DNA of 64,000 bases from Taxillus chinensis (lineage: Eukaryota > Streptophyta > Magnoliopsida > Santalales > Loranthaceae), in NCBI GenBank assembly GCA_023512835.1, contig CM042092.1, positions 48,315,900 through 48,379,899 of the forward strand, in the 5' to 3' direction. Positions 1-10,522 of the stretch are shown here, in pieces (within the stretch, counting starts at the first letter, position 1; the number at the start of each line of letters is the position of its first letter). The notes under the pieces are model-generated. The model searched no databases, was not told the DNA's origin, and worked only from the letters and a program-made list of their open reading frames with translations. The position numbers were made by a program, and so were the translations under genes.

Positions 1-2394
1 ACGGTCGGTGGAACATAGGCTTGGCTCAGAACTTTCAGTAGTGCTTCCCGGTGAGGTTGGGAATCCATCATTAATGAGAGCAAGGAGATGCGAGCCGGTT
101 GTCGGCTTAGCTGATCCACAATATTATACTCGCTCTATTTCATGAATTTTAGGAATTCTAATGTCTCTTTTTCAGTGACCGGTGCTCCTTTCTTTGTTGC
201 CTCCAGCGTTGGCTCAATGTCTGGTTCTACAGCTTTTTCCTTCCTTGCTTTGTCAGCCATATCAAGGGCATAAGCCTTACCACTCCTAGTTATCTTCTCT
301 GCTATGGTGGCTCCCTGGACTACTTCACAACTGTAATTCCATGGGACTGCTTTATCAGTTTTATAGGGGAAAGGAGCAGGAACACCTATGGTGAGGGGTG
401 CAATTCCATGCGGTAGTTGTGGGATTTCGGTCCTCTCCCCCTTATCTGGCACGAGACTTGAGGCATGGATAGTGAGAGGCTTGATTCCATGTGGCAGTAG
501 CGGGATCTCCGGAGCCTTAACAGTTAAGACAAGGGGTGTTGGCACCCATGGCGATTTGTGTGAATCGTCTTCTTGGATCATGTGGCTTTGGTTGTCCATT
601 CCTCCTCTTGAGAATTCTATTATCCTTTGGTCCATGAGTTTTTGCACCACCTCGGAAAACTCAGTACATTCTGCGATGTCATGTCCCCGTGACATCTTGT
701 GATAAGGGCATTGTTTTTCCCCATCTGTTCCTTTTCCTGCCTTTGGCATGTCTTTATCAAGTATATAGCCATGTTCCTATAACAGAGTATACAAATGTGT
801 TTTCTCCATTTGTACTTGGGAGACCCTTTCCAGCCGTGCTTCATTTCCGATACTAGCAACATTATTGGAGTGTTCTGGGAGAGGATTACTGTTCACATTT
901 GGCGTCCCAGACAGTGTGGAAAAATCCAGCCATTTTGCATCCTTTAATGCTTGAACCTTCCTTTTGACTGTTATACAATTCTCGATATCATGTCCAGCTC
1001 CACCTGCATGATACTCACATCTGGCATCTGGCTTATACTAGGCCAGGGTATAGGGGTTACCATCCTTGCCTTTAAGAGCTTGGGGTATAATTCCGCATAA
1101 GTCATTGGAATAGGATCAAACTCTTGTTGTGGTCGACGAGAAGCCTGATTCGCTCCTACTTGCTGGGTCGGGGCCCTTGGTTGCCCCTGTCCTTGGAATG
1201 AGGCTCCTGGTCCTTCCTGAGTTGCTGGCCATGGTTGCTCTGGGTATGGCGCTCTCGGTTGAAATGAGTTAGGTACCAATGAGTATGAAAATGGGACCCC
1301 TCCTTGCGGCAGGTATGGCATGAATTGGGGAGATGGAGCAGGTGCAGCATAAGCAGCTACCGGTGACCCTTTGTAGCATCTTGGCGCTTGGTAGAATGTT
1401 GGTTGTATTGTCTGGTGTGCTTGGTATACCAGGTTGCTCTCATTTTCCTTCTTCTTTGCTGGTGGTTGAAACCATTTTGATGCCTCAGCCGCATCACCCT
1501 TTAGCCTTCCGCCTTTAATTCCACTTTCTACACGTTCACCGGATACAACCAAGTCTGCAAAGCTGTTAGAGACGTTACCTATCAACTTCTCGTAGTATAC
1601 GCCTTTTAGTGTGTTGATAAAAAGAGTAGTGAGTTCTCTTTCGGTAAGAGGAGGTTGGACCTCCACAACGGCCTCTCTCCATCTTCGTGCATAATCTTTG
1701 AAATTCTCCTCAGATCCCTTTTCCATGGACTGCAGGGTTAATCGATCCAGTGCTAGCTCGGTGACATGTTTGTATTGACGTGGTTTCCATTTAGTTGAAA
1801 GTACCAGCGAAGGGATGCCCCGGTTAGGCTTTCCTGGAAACAATGCATGAGGAGCTTGTCTTCACCAGCATAAGCAGCCATCTTTTGACAATACATGGCC
1901 AGATGTGTCCTGGGACATCGGGTCCCGTTGAACTTTTCAAACTCTGGCATTTTGAATTTTGGCGGTAGCACCACTCCAGGGACTAAGCATAAGTCTTGTG
2001 GGCTGGTCATGCCATAGCTGTCCATGCCTTCTACGGCTTTCAATCTTTCCTCGAGTCAGCGTAGAGCGGGAGACTCAATATTTTCCTGAGGAGCTGGGGA
2101 ACCCATCGCTTCCATTACATTTCCCGGTGCGGGCATAGTGAAATGAGTTTGATTTGGAGTTGGAGGTTATGCCATAGCAGGATGATAAGTGGGTGCCTAG
2201 CTAGGGGCTGGATTGGGCGGTTGAACTGCTTCTTGCCCCTGCTCTTGGTGGTGATTGATAGTTCCCCCTGTCGGGGTTCTTCCTCTTTCCTCAGTCAATT
2301 TTGTGAGCATTTCCATAATTGCAGACATTTGCCCCTGTAGGGTTTGTTGTGACTGTTCCAACCCCATGAGTCTGTTCTCTGTTTCTTCTGCCAT
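1..2394 (-). pseudogene. gag: Ogre D gag polyprotein (broken), running into the gag-protease linker
   Basis: Gag would form the particle and bind the element RNA. The start chosen is the Met at 2,394 (MAEETENRLMGLEQSQQ), conserved in copies A and B. A short helical N-terminal part precedes a Pro/Gln-rich stretch and the conserved capsid-like core (KGSEENFKDYARRWREAV, near 1,720-1,660). A Pro-rich region follows, and then two zinc knuckles of identical form CX2HX5HX4C at 1,019-975 and 710-666. The reading is broken by a stop near 2,197, frame changes between about 2,050 and 1,750, further breaks near 970 and 750, and a TAG at 135. Beyond that TAG the homology continues toward the protease and leaves the window. 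Confidence 0.8.
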
Positions 2395-2676
2395 CGGCTG
2401 CGACTGTGGTATTTGATTGCGCCGAGATCTGAGGTTGTAAGAGTGCGCAATCTTGTAGAAAGGCAGCTACCGACCTGGGTACAAGGGAAGTTTTATTTGA
2501 TTTTTCCTTTGATATGCATGTATACATGAATGTATGTGCGAAGGGTTAAAGAAACAAACAACTTTATTGCAAACAAAACACATAATACAAACACTCAATA
2601 CAAACATACAATGCGAAATGCCATGTCAAATGAAGGCTATTGCTACATGATCTTAGAGCAAACTTCCAGTCATCTC

Positions 2677-4116
2677 CTAAGGAGCACGGCGCCTCTTTCT
2701 CTGTGGTGGTCGTTCACCTGCTTCCTCCCTCTGCTTCATTATGGTCTCGATCTGTTTTTCCCTCAGCTGCAGCCTTTGAAGAGCTCCTTCTAGAGATGCC
2801 TCTAGCCTCTGGATCTGGTGCCTTAAAGTCTGATTCTCCTAGAGGATAGCCTTCATGTCTGAAGTTAGCTGTGGCTTGTGTTGTGCCCTCCAAGATATTT
2901 ATGCGGGGTAAACACCAGGTTTTGAACTGTTAGGTTGGATCTTGTGTGGTGTGGACCATGCTTGATACATCTTCTTGCCTTCTTCTGTGAGCATGGTTCT
3001 GCTGTAAGTGAAGTCACACTCTTCCATGCCAAAGAGCACGGGGATAATCTGATGACGCCCCACTTGTCTTCCCACCTGCAGTGGTGCATATGCAGTTCCT
3101 CCCCAGGGACCTAAGAGTGGGACCCAAATGTAGTCCCCACAGCTATAAGTCATGGAAACCACCGGCATCCAAGGAGCAGTCCAGGTAATGTCAGCTTCTG
3201 TGAGGTTCTCCAACTTCTTTTTCCAGCTTTCAAAGTCTTTAGGTAGGCTCCACTTGTTGAGCAGAATATCTAGTAGTGTTGTGGCTGGTACCTGATAAAC
3301 AGCAGGAAAACAATGAACACTACAGGGGAAATGACCTTGCAACCAGGTACATAGGAGAGGTAGGCACCCCATGAACTGTCCCGAGCCTTTACTTCTCAGG
3401 TAAGTAAGAGATCGGATGGTTTCAGCCAAGATAGCAGGGGTAAGGTCACATCCTTTGAGCACCTACTCGACCAAATCTACAATTGCTCCATCGATGTGGG
3501 TTGGTATCCTTGGGAAAATGACTAGCCCATATATAGCTAGTGTAAGCAGTTTGTGTGCCCCTGCTTCTGTTGCGGTCTATATCATTTCTTTGATTGTGTC
3601 CCATGAAAGATATTCCCGCCCACCATAGGTTGTGGCTGTCGGTGAGTCCCATACTGGCTTTCCCATTATCTCAGCGAAGGCCCTTCGACATGATCTTCTG
3701 GGCTCCGGTAGATAGATCTTCATTTTGTTTTCTACGGGGATATCCAATAATCTTCTGTATTCTTCTATGGTGGGAACAAGATCTATGCCATTGAAGTCAA
3801 AGCACCGCCGTCGAGACTCCCAGAAATATATGGCTGCCCCAACCATATCCTTATCGGCCAGTAGCTTGGTCACATGGAGCAAATCCCCAAACTGTTGTAT
3901 GTATATGCTTTTCCTTTCGTTAGACCACGGCCTCTATATTGTCTGTATCTCCTTAGTGTAGTCCAGCTGATCTTCTATGATAACATGTTCTGCCTTGTGG
4001 GCTTCTCCTGGCGGAAAATCCCCAAGGCGAAGTTGAATGTCTCTAGATGCTTGGGCCACCACTGCGACAGCCTCCTTGTCCTGAGGGCCTTTTAGGAGAT
4101 GACTGAAAGTTGTCAT
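2677..4116 (-). pseudogene. Ogre D ORF1 protein, DUF7745-like (broken)
   Basis: Ogre elements carry an extra ORF upstream of gag, and this is that ORF. The start is Met at 4,116 (MTTFSHLLKG), shared with copies A and B. The middle holds the conserved block VPTIEEYRRLLDIP, then AFAEIMGKPVWDSP, and after a stop a segment with FMGCLPLLCTWLQGHFP and YNWVPLLGPWGGTAYAPL-like motifs. The C-terminus is a predicted coiled coil (heptads around LRHQIQRLEASLEGALQRL) ending in a basic tail RKRRRAP before TAG at 2,677. Breaks lie near 3,937 and 3,577, and a stop near 2,899. I recall such proteins as the plant DUF7745 family. The name is from memory; the position and conservation are seen. Confidence 0.7.
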
Positions 4117-4735
4117 GCCTATATTAATGTCATGTTATGCATGATGACAGGTTAATATATATCAAGGCAGTTAGACAGGATAAAGAATAAACCAATAGTA
4201 AAAAAGCTAATATATGTGCAGGGGATGTCTTAAGGACTACCCTGCAAAACAAAGGTTAGCATGGCATGGAATGAGCAAACAAAACGTGGGTCAATGCCCC
4301 TGATAGGCTTTTATTGCTACACCTATCTTATTCGTTGGTTCCCAAACTTCCTCAATAGAGGGCTCCGTACACTATGGGATTTACCGGAGGGGGGTCTTAG
4401 AAGGACACACCTTAAAAGAACCTCAAGCTTGAGTGAGGAGTCCGAGGCCCCATTGCGGATAATGATCAACACACTAGGGACCGTACTGAATCTTGCTAAC
4501 CTAATTTGTGCTAAATCCGGGTATAGGGTTATGCATGAATGCAACAAGTATGGAAAGCAGTAAATCACAACTATCATGGTAGTTAAAGCATATAAATGAC
4601 GACTGTAATAAAGAAATGAATATCTAAAAAAAAAGCAACTTATCACGACAGTCAAATGTATACAACAGTATAATTAAAAATAACCTCCTAATCCTAGTTC
4701 TAGACCTAACTCTCTAAAGTGTTTATTCTTATTTC
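4117..4735 (-). other. Ogre D untranslated leader
   Basis: About 620 bases lie between the PBS and the ORF1 start. No convincing coding sequence is visible. The leader is strongly conserved with that of element A (61,625-62,235), including a GC-rich segment around 4,340-4,490, as expected for packaging and translation-control RNA. That role is inference. Confidence 0.6.
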
Positions 4736-4752
4736 TCCAGCGGAGTCGCCAG
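4736..4752 (-). promoter_or_regulatory. Primer-binding site of Ogre D (Arg-tRNA type)
   Basis: On the minus strand the sequence two bases after the LTR reads TGGCGACTCCGCTGGAG. This closely resembles the complement of the 3' end of plant tRNA-Arg(ACG), as I recall it. An Arg-type primer is the known habit of Ogre elements. Confidence 0.75.
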
Positions 4753-4753
4753 C

Positions 4754-7629
4754 CGTCATCATTGGTTTTCGTCCGGGCACGTTTGGGGTGAGCTCAAACT
4801 AAACCAATGGTGAAAAAATTTAGAGTCGCCACCAACTGTTTTTGGGGTACAGTTGGATACCCTCTACTTTGAGTAGTTTAAAGGTGTGGTCTGCGTTATC
4901 AAAGAAGGGTTCGGGAGTTGGTTACGTGTAGGGAAGGATTAGCACCCCTACAACGCCCTTTCGGTATCTAATTTAGGAGGAGGAGGTTTTTATTTTATTT
5001 GTACTGCCATGACTGGGTTAAATTTCCTAAAAAGTCTATGATTTTTATTTAGCTAAGTTATTTATTAAAGCTATAGTGAAAATGGATTTTACCCTAAATT
5101 TCTAAAGGGAATCATAAAGGTTTTGGGTTTTTGTTTGAAGTGGATAATGAGGTTCTAGGGATTGGTTTTGGCTTTTGGTTTTATTTTAGAAATTGAGGTC
5201 CTAGAAAATGATTTTTTATTTCCCCCCCTTTTTTGGTTTTTCTTGGGTTAGAAAACATACATTTTTTGTTTTTGTTTTTTTTTTGTTGTTTTTTGTCTTT
5301 TTTGTGTTCTTTTTTTTTTTTTGGTTTTAGAAATTGAAGTACTAATTTTGGTTTTTTTTTTTTTGGTTTTAAAACATGAAAACGTTTTTTTGTTTGTTTT
5401 TGTTTTGTTTTTTTAAGGAGACATTTTGAACACATTTTGAAAACTTTTTATAGAAAAACATGTTATAGAAGACCTTTTGGAAAAACATTTTGTGGAATAC
5501 ATTTTGTTATTTTTTTGTTGTGTCTTTTTTAAAGCTTTGAACCTAAATCTATGCGTTTCAATAATTGAAAATACATAGGAACACATATATCAAAATAGAT
5601 GTGGGGTATGTGAGTGTGACATCCACAAAAGAAAAATAAAAGCACTCTTTTTCATCCTTTTTTATCACTCTTTTTTTTCCTCATATCTCTATTTTTTGCC
5701 CCTCTTTTTCTTTTTACTGCACTTTACATATTACAACATAGACAGTATCAACAATCATAAACAGAATAAAATACTATGGCTTACATCAAGTAGGGATATA
5801 AATAAGCTAAGAAGTAATAAACACACAAATACAAATGAATTAGAAATTGAACCGACTTTAGTTTGGGTAGGACTTCAACACCGGCCTTCCGTTTGAGTTA
5901 TCCTGTCTGCGCCGCTATTCTTCAGATTGAAAAAGCACCAAATCCAGTAATTACGAAAATCAGATGGGATATATCATGGAGACTGCAGTGCTGTGTTGGA
6001 ATTGAGAGCAAATGATGAGAGGATTTTTATTTGGGGTTTTGGGCAGAAAAATGTGATAGGGGGTTTTAAAATGGTAGAGTTTTCTTTGCTTTGGGCAAGA
6101 AAACTCGTAAAAGGAAAAAAAGAGTCTGGGAGATCTCCTTTTTTCTTTTTGGAAAAGAAGCTTGAAAGGGGAAAAATCTGGGTAGTTTTTTTGATTTTGG
6201 AACAGGGAGAATCTGGGGCAAAAAATCTGGGTATTTTTTTGGTGTAATCTGGGCATTTTCTTTTCGTCTAGCAGCTGAACTCTTCCTTTTTTTTTTTTTT
6301 TGATCAGACAGCTGGGTATGATTGAAAATGGTAGCAGGTTTTCGTGCCTCTCTGTTTTTTTTTTTTTCTTTTTTTTTTGCTGGGGCGTAATGGTAGCAGG
6401 TTTTTTCCAACGATGATGGCTGTCTGTTTTTTTTTTTTTTGAACAGCCCTCTCTGCACAGGGACAGAAAACTGCATCTTAAAGTGCTGGCAGAAATTTTA
6501 GCTGGACTATCATTAATTGCAACATTTAATGCTGTATTATTGATTCCCTCATTTTCGTCCAGGTCTTGTGCAATTTGTCGGGTGGACAGCTTATGTGGAA
6601 AACAGGGCAGCTCGTGATTCCCTTTTGAATTTGTATTTTAGCACATGTGACTGACAGGTCATTTGAAAAATAATTCTTTGTCAAATGGCCAGCGCAGAAG
6701 ACGGGTCTCGTGAACAGCCAGCGAGAAACCAGCGAGAAGAGCCAGCGAGAAACGCCAACCAGCAAAGGTCAAGGGGTCAGAAGACCGAAGTGTCGGCAGG
6801 GCCGAAGCTTCGGTGGGTCGAAATTTCAGTGGGGCGAAGGTCAACGGTCAATGGGTCGAAGTGTTGGCAGGTCGAAGGTCAACGGTCAATGGGTCGAAGG
6901 CTTACAGGCGTTGCAGGTCAAGGTTCGAAGGTCGGAGTGTCGGTAGGTCAAAGGTTTATAGGCTTTGAGTGTCCAGGGTCGAAGGGTCGAAGGTCGGAGT
7001 GTCGGCAAGTCAACGGGTCGTAGGTCGCGTGGCGAAGGCGTCGCAAGTCAACGCATCGTAGGTTCGGGTCGAAGGCATCGCAAGTCGGCGTCATAAGTCT
7101 CGAGGCGTCGCATCTTCACAAGGTTCGAAAGTCCGAAGGGGTGAGTCGTAGGTCGGAGTGTCGGCAGCGAGGCTTCGAGGGTCAAAGGTCAAAGGGTCGA
7201 AGGTCGGAGTGGCGGCAGCAGGGCTTCGAGGCTTCGAATCTTTGAGGCTTCGAGGCTTCGGCGCTTCGGGGCTTCGAGGCTTCGATGCTTCAGGGCTTCG
7301 GGGCTTCGAGGCTCCGAAGGTCAATGGGTCGAAGTGTTGGCAGGTCAACGGTCAACGGTCAACGGTCAACCCCATTTTTTTTTCAAAAATTGTTTTGGCT
7401 ATAACTTCTTCATTGTAAGTCCGATTTGAGCTCGGTCAAGTGCGTTAGTCTCCAATTTTCATCCTCTATCACCTGGTGTTGGTCTTGGGGCGCTTCAAGG
7501 ACTTGTAGCAGAAACCATTCCTTGGAAGTATGGGATCATTGTGGACCTACTCAACAAGGTATATGGTATGGCAGAAAGGTATATCAAATGGGGTTAGTAT
7601 GTCCAACCCGGACAAAATGGGGTCCAACA
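4754..7629 (-). repeat. 5' LTR of Ogre D
   Basis: The repeat is about 2.88 kb and homologous to 32,911-36,283, 47,260-50,510 and 62,255 onward. On the element strand the U3 side (right) starts TGTTGGACCCC and holds a GC-rich block of short TCGAAGG/GGTCAAC motifs. The U5 side (left) is very T-rich on the plus strand, with many runs of 10-20 T between about 5,200 and 6,450. Relative to the B copy it lacks roughly 180 bases matching about 35,800-35,990. No coding potential is visible. Confidence 0.85.
6766..7375 (-). repeat. GC-rich short-motif block in LTR D (W-box-like)
   Basis: Degenerate repeats of TCGAAGGTCGGAGTGTCGGC and GGCTTCGAGG alternate with GGTCAAC units. By eye I count 16 matches to [A/G]GTCAA, which is TTGAC[C/T] on the element strand, the W-box core bound by WRKY factors. 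The block ends in four consecutive GGTCAAC copies near 7,347-7,372. Confidence 0.6.
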
Positions 7630-8054
7630 CATATCATTGTATATGAAAAGTCCACAACAGACCAACTTTGAAACAAACCGTAGTACTAAATAGAACTAAA
7701 AACAAACGAACCAATGGCCCACCTCACACTCACCCATTTGTGATTAACTACGCTACACCTAAATGCACTTTTATGTTTTATAAACAGAAACCACAATCTA
7801 CCTCAGTAATTTAGATGTTCATATAATAAGTTCAGCCAACAGATTAAGATCAACTATGCATCCAAATGACACATGAGATGATTACTATTGTTCACTACTC
7901 GAAAATTATAGGCAATATGAATATGCTTGGGCATGTTGAGTGAGTTACATGAATTACTGTCAAATCTAAAGTTTGAATGCCATTCCTTTTAATTTAGCAT
8001 TCTATTATCAGAGATTCAATAAGGTTACTGTATGTGGAACGAAAAGAAAAATAC

Positions 8055-8692
8055 CCCATCTCTCGGTCCAGCCAGTGCCTTGGCCAAGACATTCACTTCA
8101 ACAACTTTTTGAACAGCAAACGCAAGCCATGATTTAATTTTGGCATCCAAAATAGTCTCATTAACTAGATCAACAACAGTGTGCAGCAGTGAATAGGAGG
8201 TAGAGACCACAAGCATATCTGCACATGAGCTTTAATTAATCAGTGCCCAAAAAAAAGGTTATTTACCACGCGTAAGACTGATGAGGAAAAAAAGCCTTTA
8301 CCAACTGTGCCCTCAAGTTCATTAAGAATACAGAGTGAACCAGAAAGATCATTGGTCAATATATTCCTCCCATCAACCACTCCAGCAAAGAGATATTTGC
8401 TTTTAGGGAATCCACCTTTAATTAAATCAAGGGTCTTTGTTCGATGAACCAAATCAAATCCAAATCCAGTGACTCCTTTCAATCCTGTGAGGGTCTTGAA
8501 TGCATAGCATAAGATGTAACATCGGCAAAGTATGTCTTAATTAATACATTGATACCAGATAGAGTTGACTCAAGTTTAGAATATGCAAGAGTGAAGGCTT
8601 GCAATTCGTGTGAGTTAAGATCCTTGACGAGAGTGGGCTCATCAATCTGAATCCAAGAAGCACTAGCAGCTTTCAGTTTAGACACAACTTCT
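8055..8692 (-). pseudogene. METE: METE-like cobalamin-independent methionine synthase fragment
   Basis: METE transfers a methyl group from 5-methyltetrahydrofolate (polyglutamate) to homocysteine to make methionine. Two exons are recognisable by family motifs: 8,692-8,302 ([49 protein letters not shown]) and 8,218-8,055 ([38 protein letters not shown]). Splice signals are canonical: acceptor TTTGCAG before 8,692, donor GTAAAG at 8,301, acceptor TGCAG before 8,218, donor GTATTT at 8,054. Together they cover roughly residues 185-370 of a protein of about 765. A 5-bp tandem duplication (GCATA twice, 8,502-8,511) shifts the frame in the first exon. The N-terminal exons and all the C-terminal catalytic half are absent, so it cannot make the enzyme. 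Confidence 0.8.
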
Positions 8693-8720
8693 CTGCAAAC
8701 AAGCATTCATTGTTACTACA

Positions 8721-8757
8721 GCAACAACAACGACAACAACAACAACAACAACAACAA
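8721..8757. repeat. CAA-type microsatellite
   Basis: An imperfect run of CAA triplets (one CGA variant) lies in the intron just upstream of the METE exon at 8,692. Confidence 0.9.
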
Positions 8758-10420
8758 TTTTAAATAATTAGTTTAGCTATGGTTAAAGCCCAACCATGAA
8801 CTCCATGCTACTGCCTTCATCATCAGCATTGTTTCTTCTATTTCTGATGTCAGCATCTCTTCAGCCAAAGACCCTTTACCCTTAGCAAAATAATTGAAGA
8901 GAAGGAAAAGAATTATCTCTAGTACTAAAAGGAACAAAAATTAGCCAATATAGAATTTTTACACTATATCAAAATACTTGCTACTGCAAGTCTATAGCCA
9001 CCACAGTAGAGCCCCTTTTCCATCAAAATGATTATATAAAGCATGCTAACAAAAATTCAGAAATTAAAAAAGAAACGAGGCAACTCAGCAATAGAATCAA
9101 ACGCAATAACCCCACCAAAAATCCCAAATAGGGTGTACGAGATATTAATGATAAAGATTGCATTATCAGTATAATTACAAAAATCCCATCTTTGCATTGA
9201 GCTATACATAGAATTCATGCGTGCAGTAGAAGGAAACTACTTACATAGTTAGTATCATTAGTTTATTTAAAGGATTGGTGGTAATTTTTAAATGATCTAC
9301 ACGTGTTTTGCCCCAAATCAAATAAACTGGTAATAAACAAAACCTAAATCCTTGTGAATTTTTACCCGCTTCAACCAACAAAAGCAACACAAACTAATGT
9401 TCAAAATTTACGAATTGGGAGCAGAAGAGCTCAAACAAAAAAAAACAAACAAAAAACTTACCAGCTACGAAAAAAGTTAGTAAATACAGGTACGCAGCAA
9501 CAAACAGCATGCCAGAATCAAATTACATATAAAACAACACCACACGGATTGACAGCACCAAAAGAGATGAGAGTGAACACAAGGGGTGCAAACCAGTGTA
9601 TAATTCCATTAGTGGAGAATTCTATCAAGCATGTGGAAGGCATAGTAAGAATGGGGGAGGCCAGGCGCAACACGTCAAGTCTAGCTAGTCCAACCTGCAC
9701 ACACCAGATCTAACAACTCACACTAGTAAGAGGGGCAAGCTGGAGCCCCAAAGCCGATTGCCACTTGTAATCTTGCTAGTGAAGGGCATTGTGCGACAGA
9801 GACCTGGGTAGGACTCATGCGAGACCGATCGGCCAGCCACCAAGAAAATCAGCAGAGCCAAGGAAGAATTGAAGCTACTGATCAAACCTGGCAAGCCCCG
9901 TGCCGCCGCAAGAGAGAGCCGAAGTAGTTGGAAGGGGCAGTCGGACAAGAGCGCACCTAGCGATCGGGAATTGCAGGAGAGAGAAGAGAGCGTGGTTATT
10001 TGTTTTACTCCACCAAAAACAAACAAATAAGTAATTTTAAGAACAAGATCGAATGAAACACTTACCGGGAAACGTGGCCAGTCTCAACCAAGTACACGTC
10101 ACAAGTGACCAGCCATCCATATTTGGCGATCAGCCATCACCGAGTTTCGTCCTTCTCAAGTGCAGGCTAATTCGCCCGTGATCAAAGATCTCTCTCTTTT
10201 CCTATTTTGGCCTAGTGTGTATGCGCGAGAAGGAAGCATAGAACTGTTCCTAGCTAGGGTTCATCAATGAATGAGAGAGAGAGTGTGTGTGTGTGGTGTC
10301 GTCGATGAATAAGAGTAAGTGTGTATTTGTTTTTGTTTTTTTGTATAGGTATGGATTTAATTTGATGCCGGTAACATTTACATTTCATCCAAAATATGCC
10401 GCGCACAAAAATATCACGTG
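8758..10420 (-). other. Upstream flank of the METE fragment, leader-like region
   Basis: I recognise no METE exon in this 1.6 kb. The part at 9,718-10,026 is open on the minus strand for 102 codons, but its protein is not familiar. The part around 10,150-10,320 contains a pyrimidine-rich tract, the AACCCTAG-type leader sequence on the minus strand and a GA/GT microsatellite (10,272-10,296). These are typical of a plant gene promoter and 5' UTR. A captured promoter plus first exon is possible, but this is inference. Confidence 0.35.
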
Positions 10421-10500
10421 CCCAAGTTGCCGCCTAGCGAATTTTTTTAATACCCACATATCGTAACACTTTTTCAATAGTGTTATCCTTTGATGTTACC

Positions 10501-10522
10501 GTAGGCTTGATTTCTTGTAGTG
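10501..10522 (-). repeat. CACTA terminal inverted repeat (right end)
   Basis: Read on the minus strand from 10,522 this is CACTACAAGAAATCAAGCC. The Athila integrase reading frame runs into it and ends in about 29 foreign codons. This marks the insertion point to the base. Confidence 0.65.

Larger units (their letters stand above)
1..7629 (-). mobile_element. Ogre-like (Ty3/gypsy, Tat clade) retrotransposon D, 5' part
   Basis: This element reads right to left: 5' LTR (7,629-4,754), Arg-type PBS, leader, ORF1 and gag. It runs off the left edge just before the protease. Its internal sequence is closely similar to elements B and A further right. The LTR has a clear right end (...GGTCCAACA). The left end is CGTCATC, where the other copies have TGTCATC, so the terminal T has mutated. 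The next five bases outside, CATAT (7,630-7,634), are the candidate target-site duplication, whose partner lies off the window. The element sits in an intron of a METE-like gene fragment and in the same orientation as it. ORF1 and gag carry stops and frameshifts, so it looks inactive. Confidence 0.85.
7630..10522 (-). mobile_element. Probable CACTA-type transposon carrying a METE fragment (right part)
   Basis: The right end at 10,522 reads, on the minus strand, CACTACAAGAAATCAAGCC, the usual terminus of plant CACTA (En/Spm) transposons. It cuts the Athila integrase coding sequence abruptly after its second catalytic Asp. The subterminal part has the short inverted sequences (ACACTATTG / CAATAGTGT) common in such ends. 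No transposase is seen. Inside lie a leader-like region and METE-derived exons with introns, so this looks like a gene-capturing non-autonomous element. The left terminus should lie beyond Ogre D, outside the window. The three bases outside (GTA on the minus strand) would be the expected 3-bp duplication. Confidence 0.55.

Noticed and set aside
388..702. Plus-strand open frames antisense to gag (also 43,300 and 57,839)
   Set aside because: Shadow frames of a Pro-rich gag region, conserved only because gag is.
6685..7023. Arg/Gly/Ser-rich open frames in the GC-rich LTR blocks (also near 34,969 and 49,341)
   Set aside because: They come from GGTCGAAGG-type repeats and differ freely between copies; no domain.
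8055..8692. Functional METE gene
   Set aside because: It has a frameshift, only about a quarter of the protein, and no catalytic C-terminal half.
9354..9713. 119-codon plus-strand frame in the METE/CACTA region
   Set aside because: Low complexity, no recognisable domain, opposite to the gene fragment direction, likely chance.
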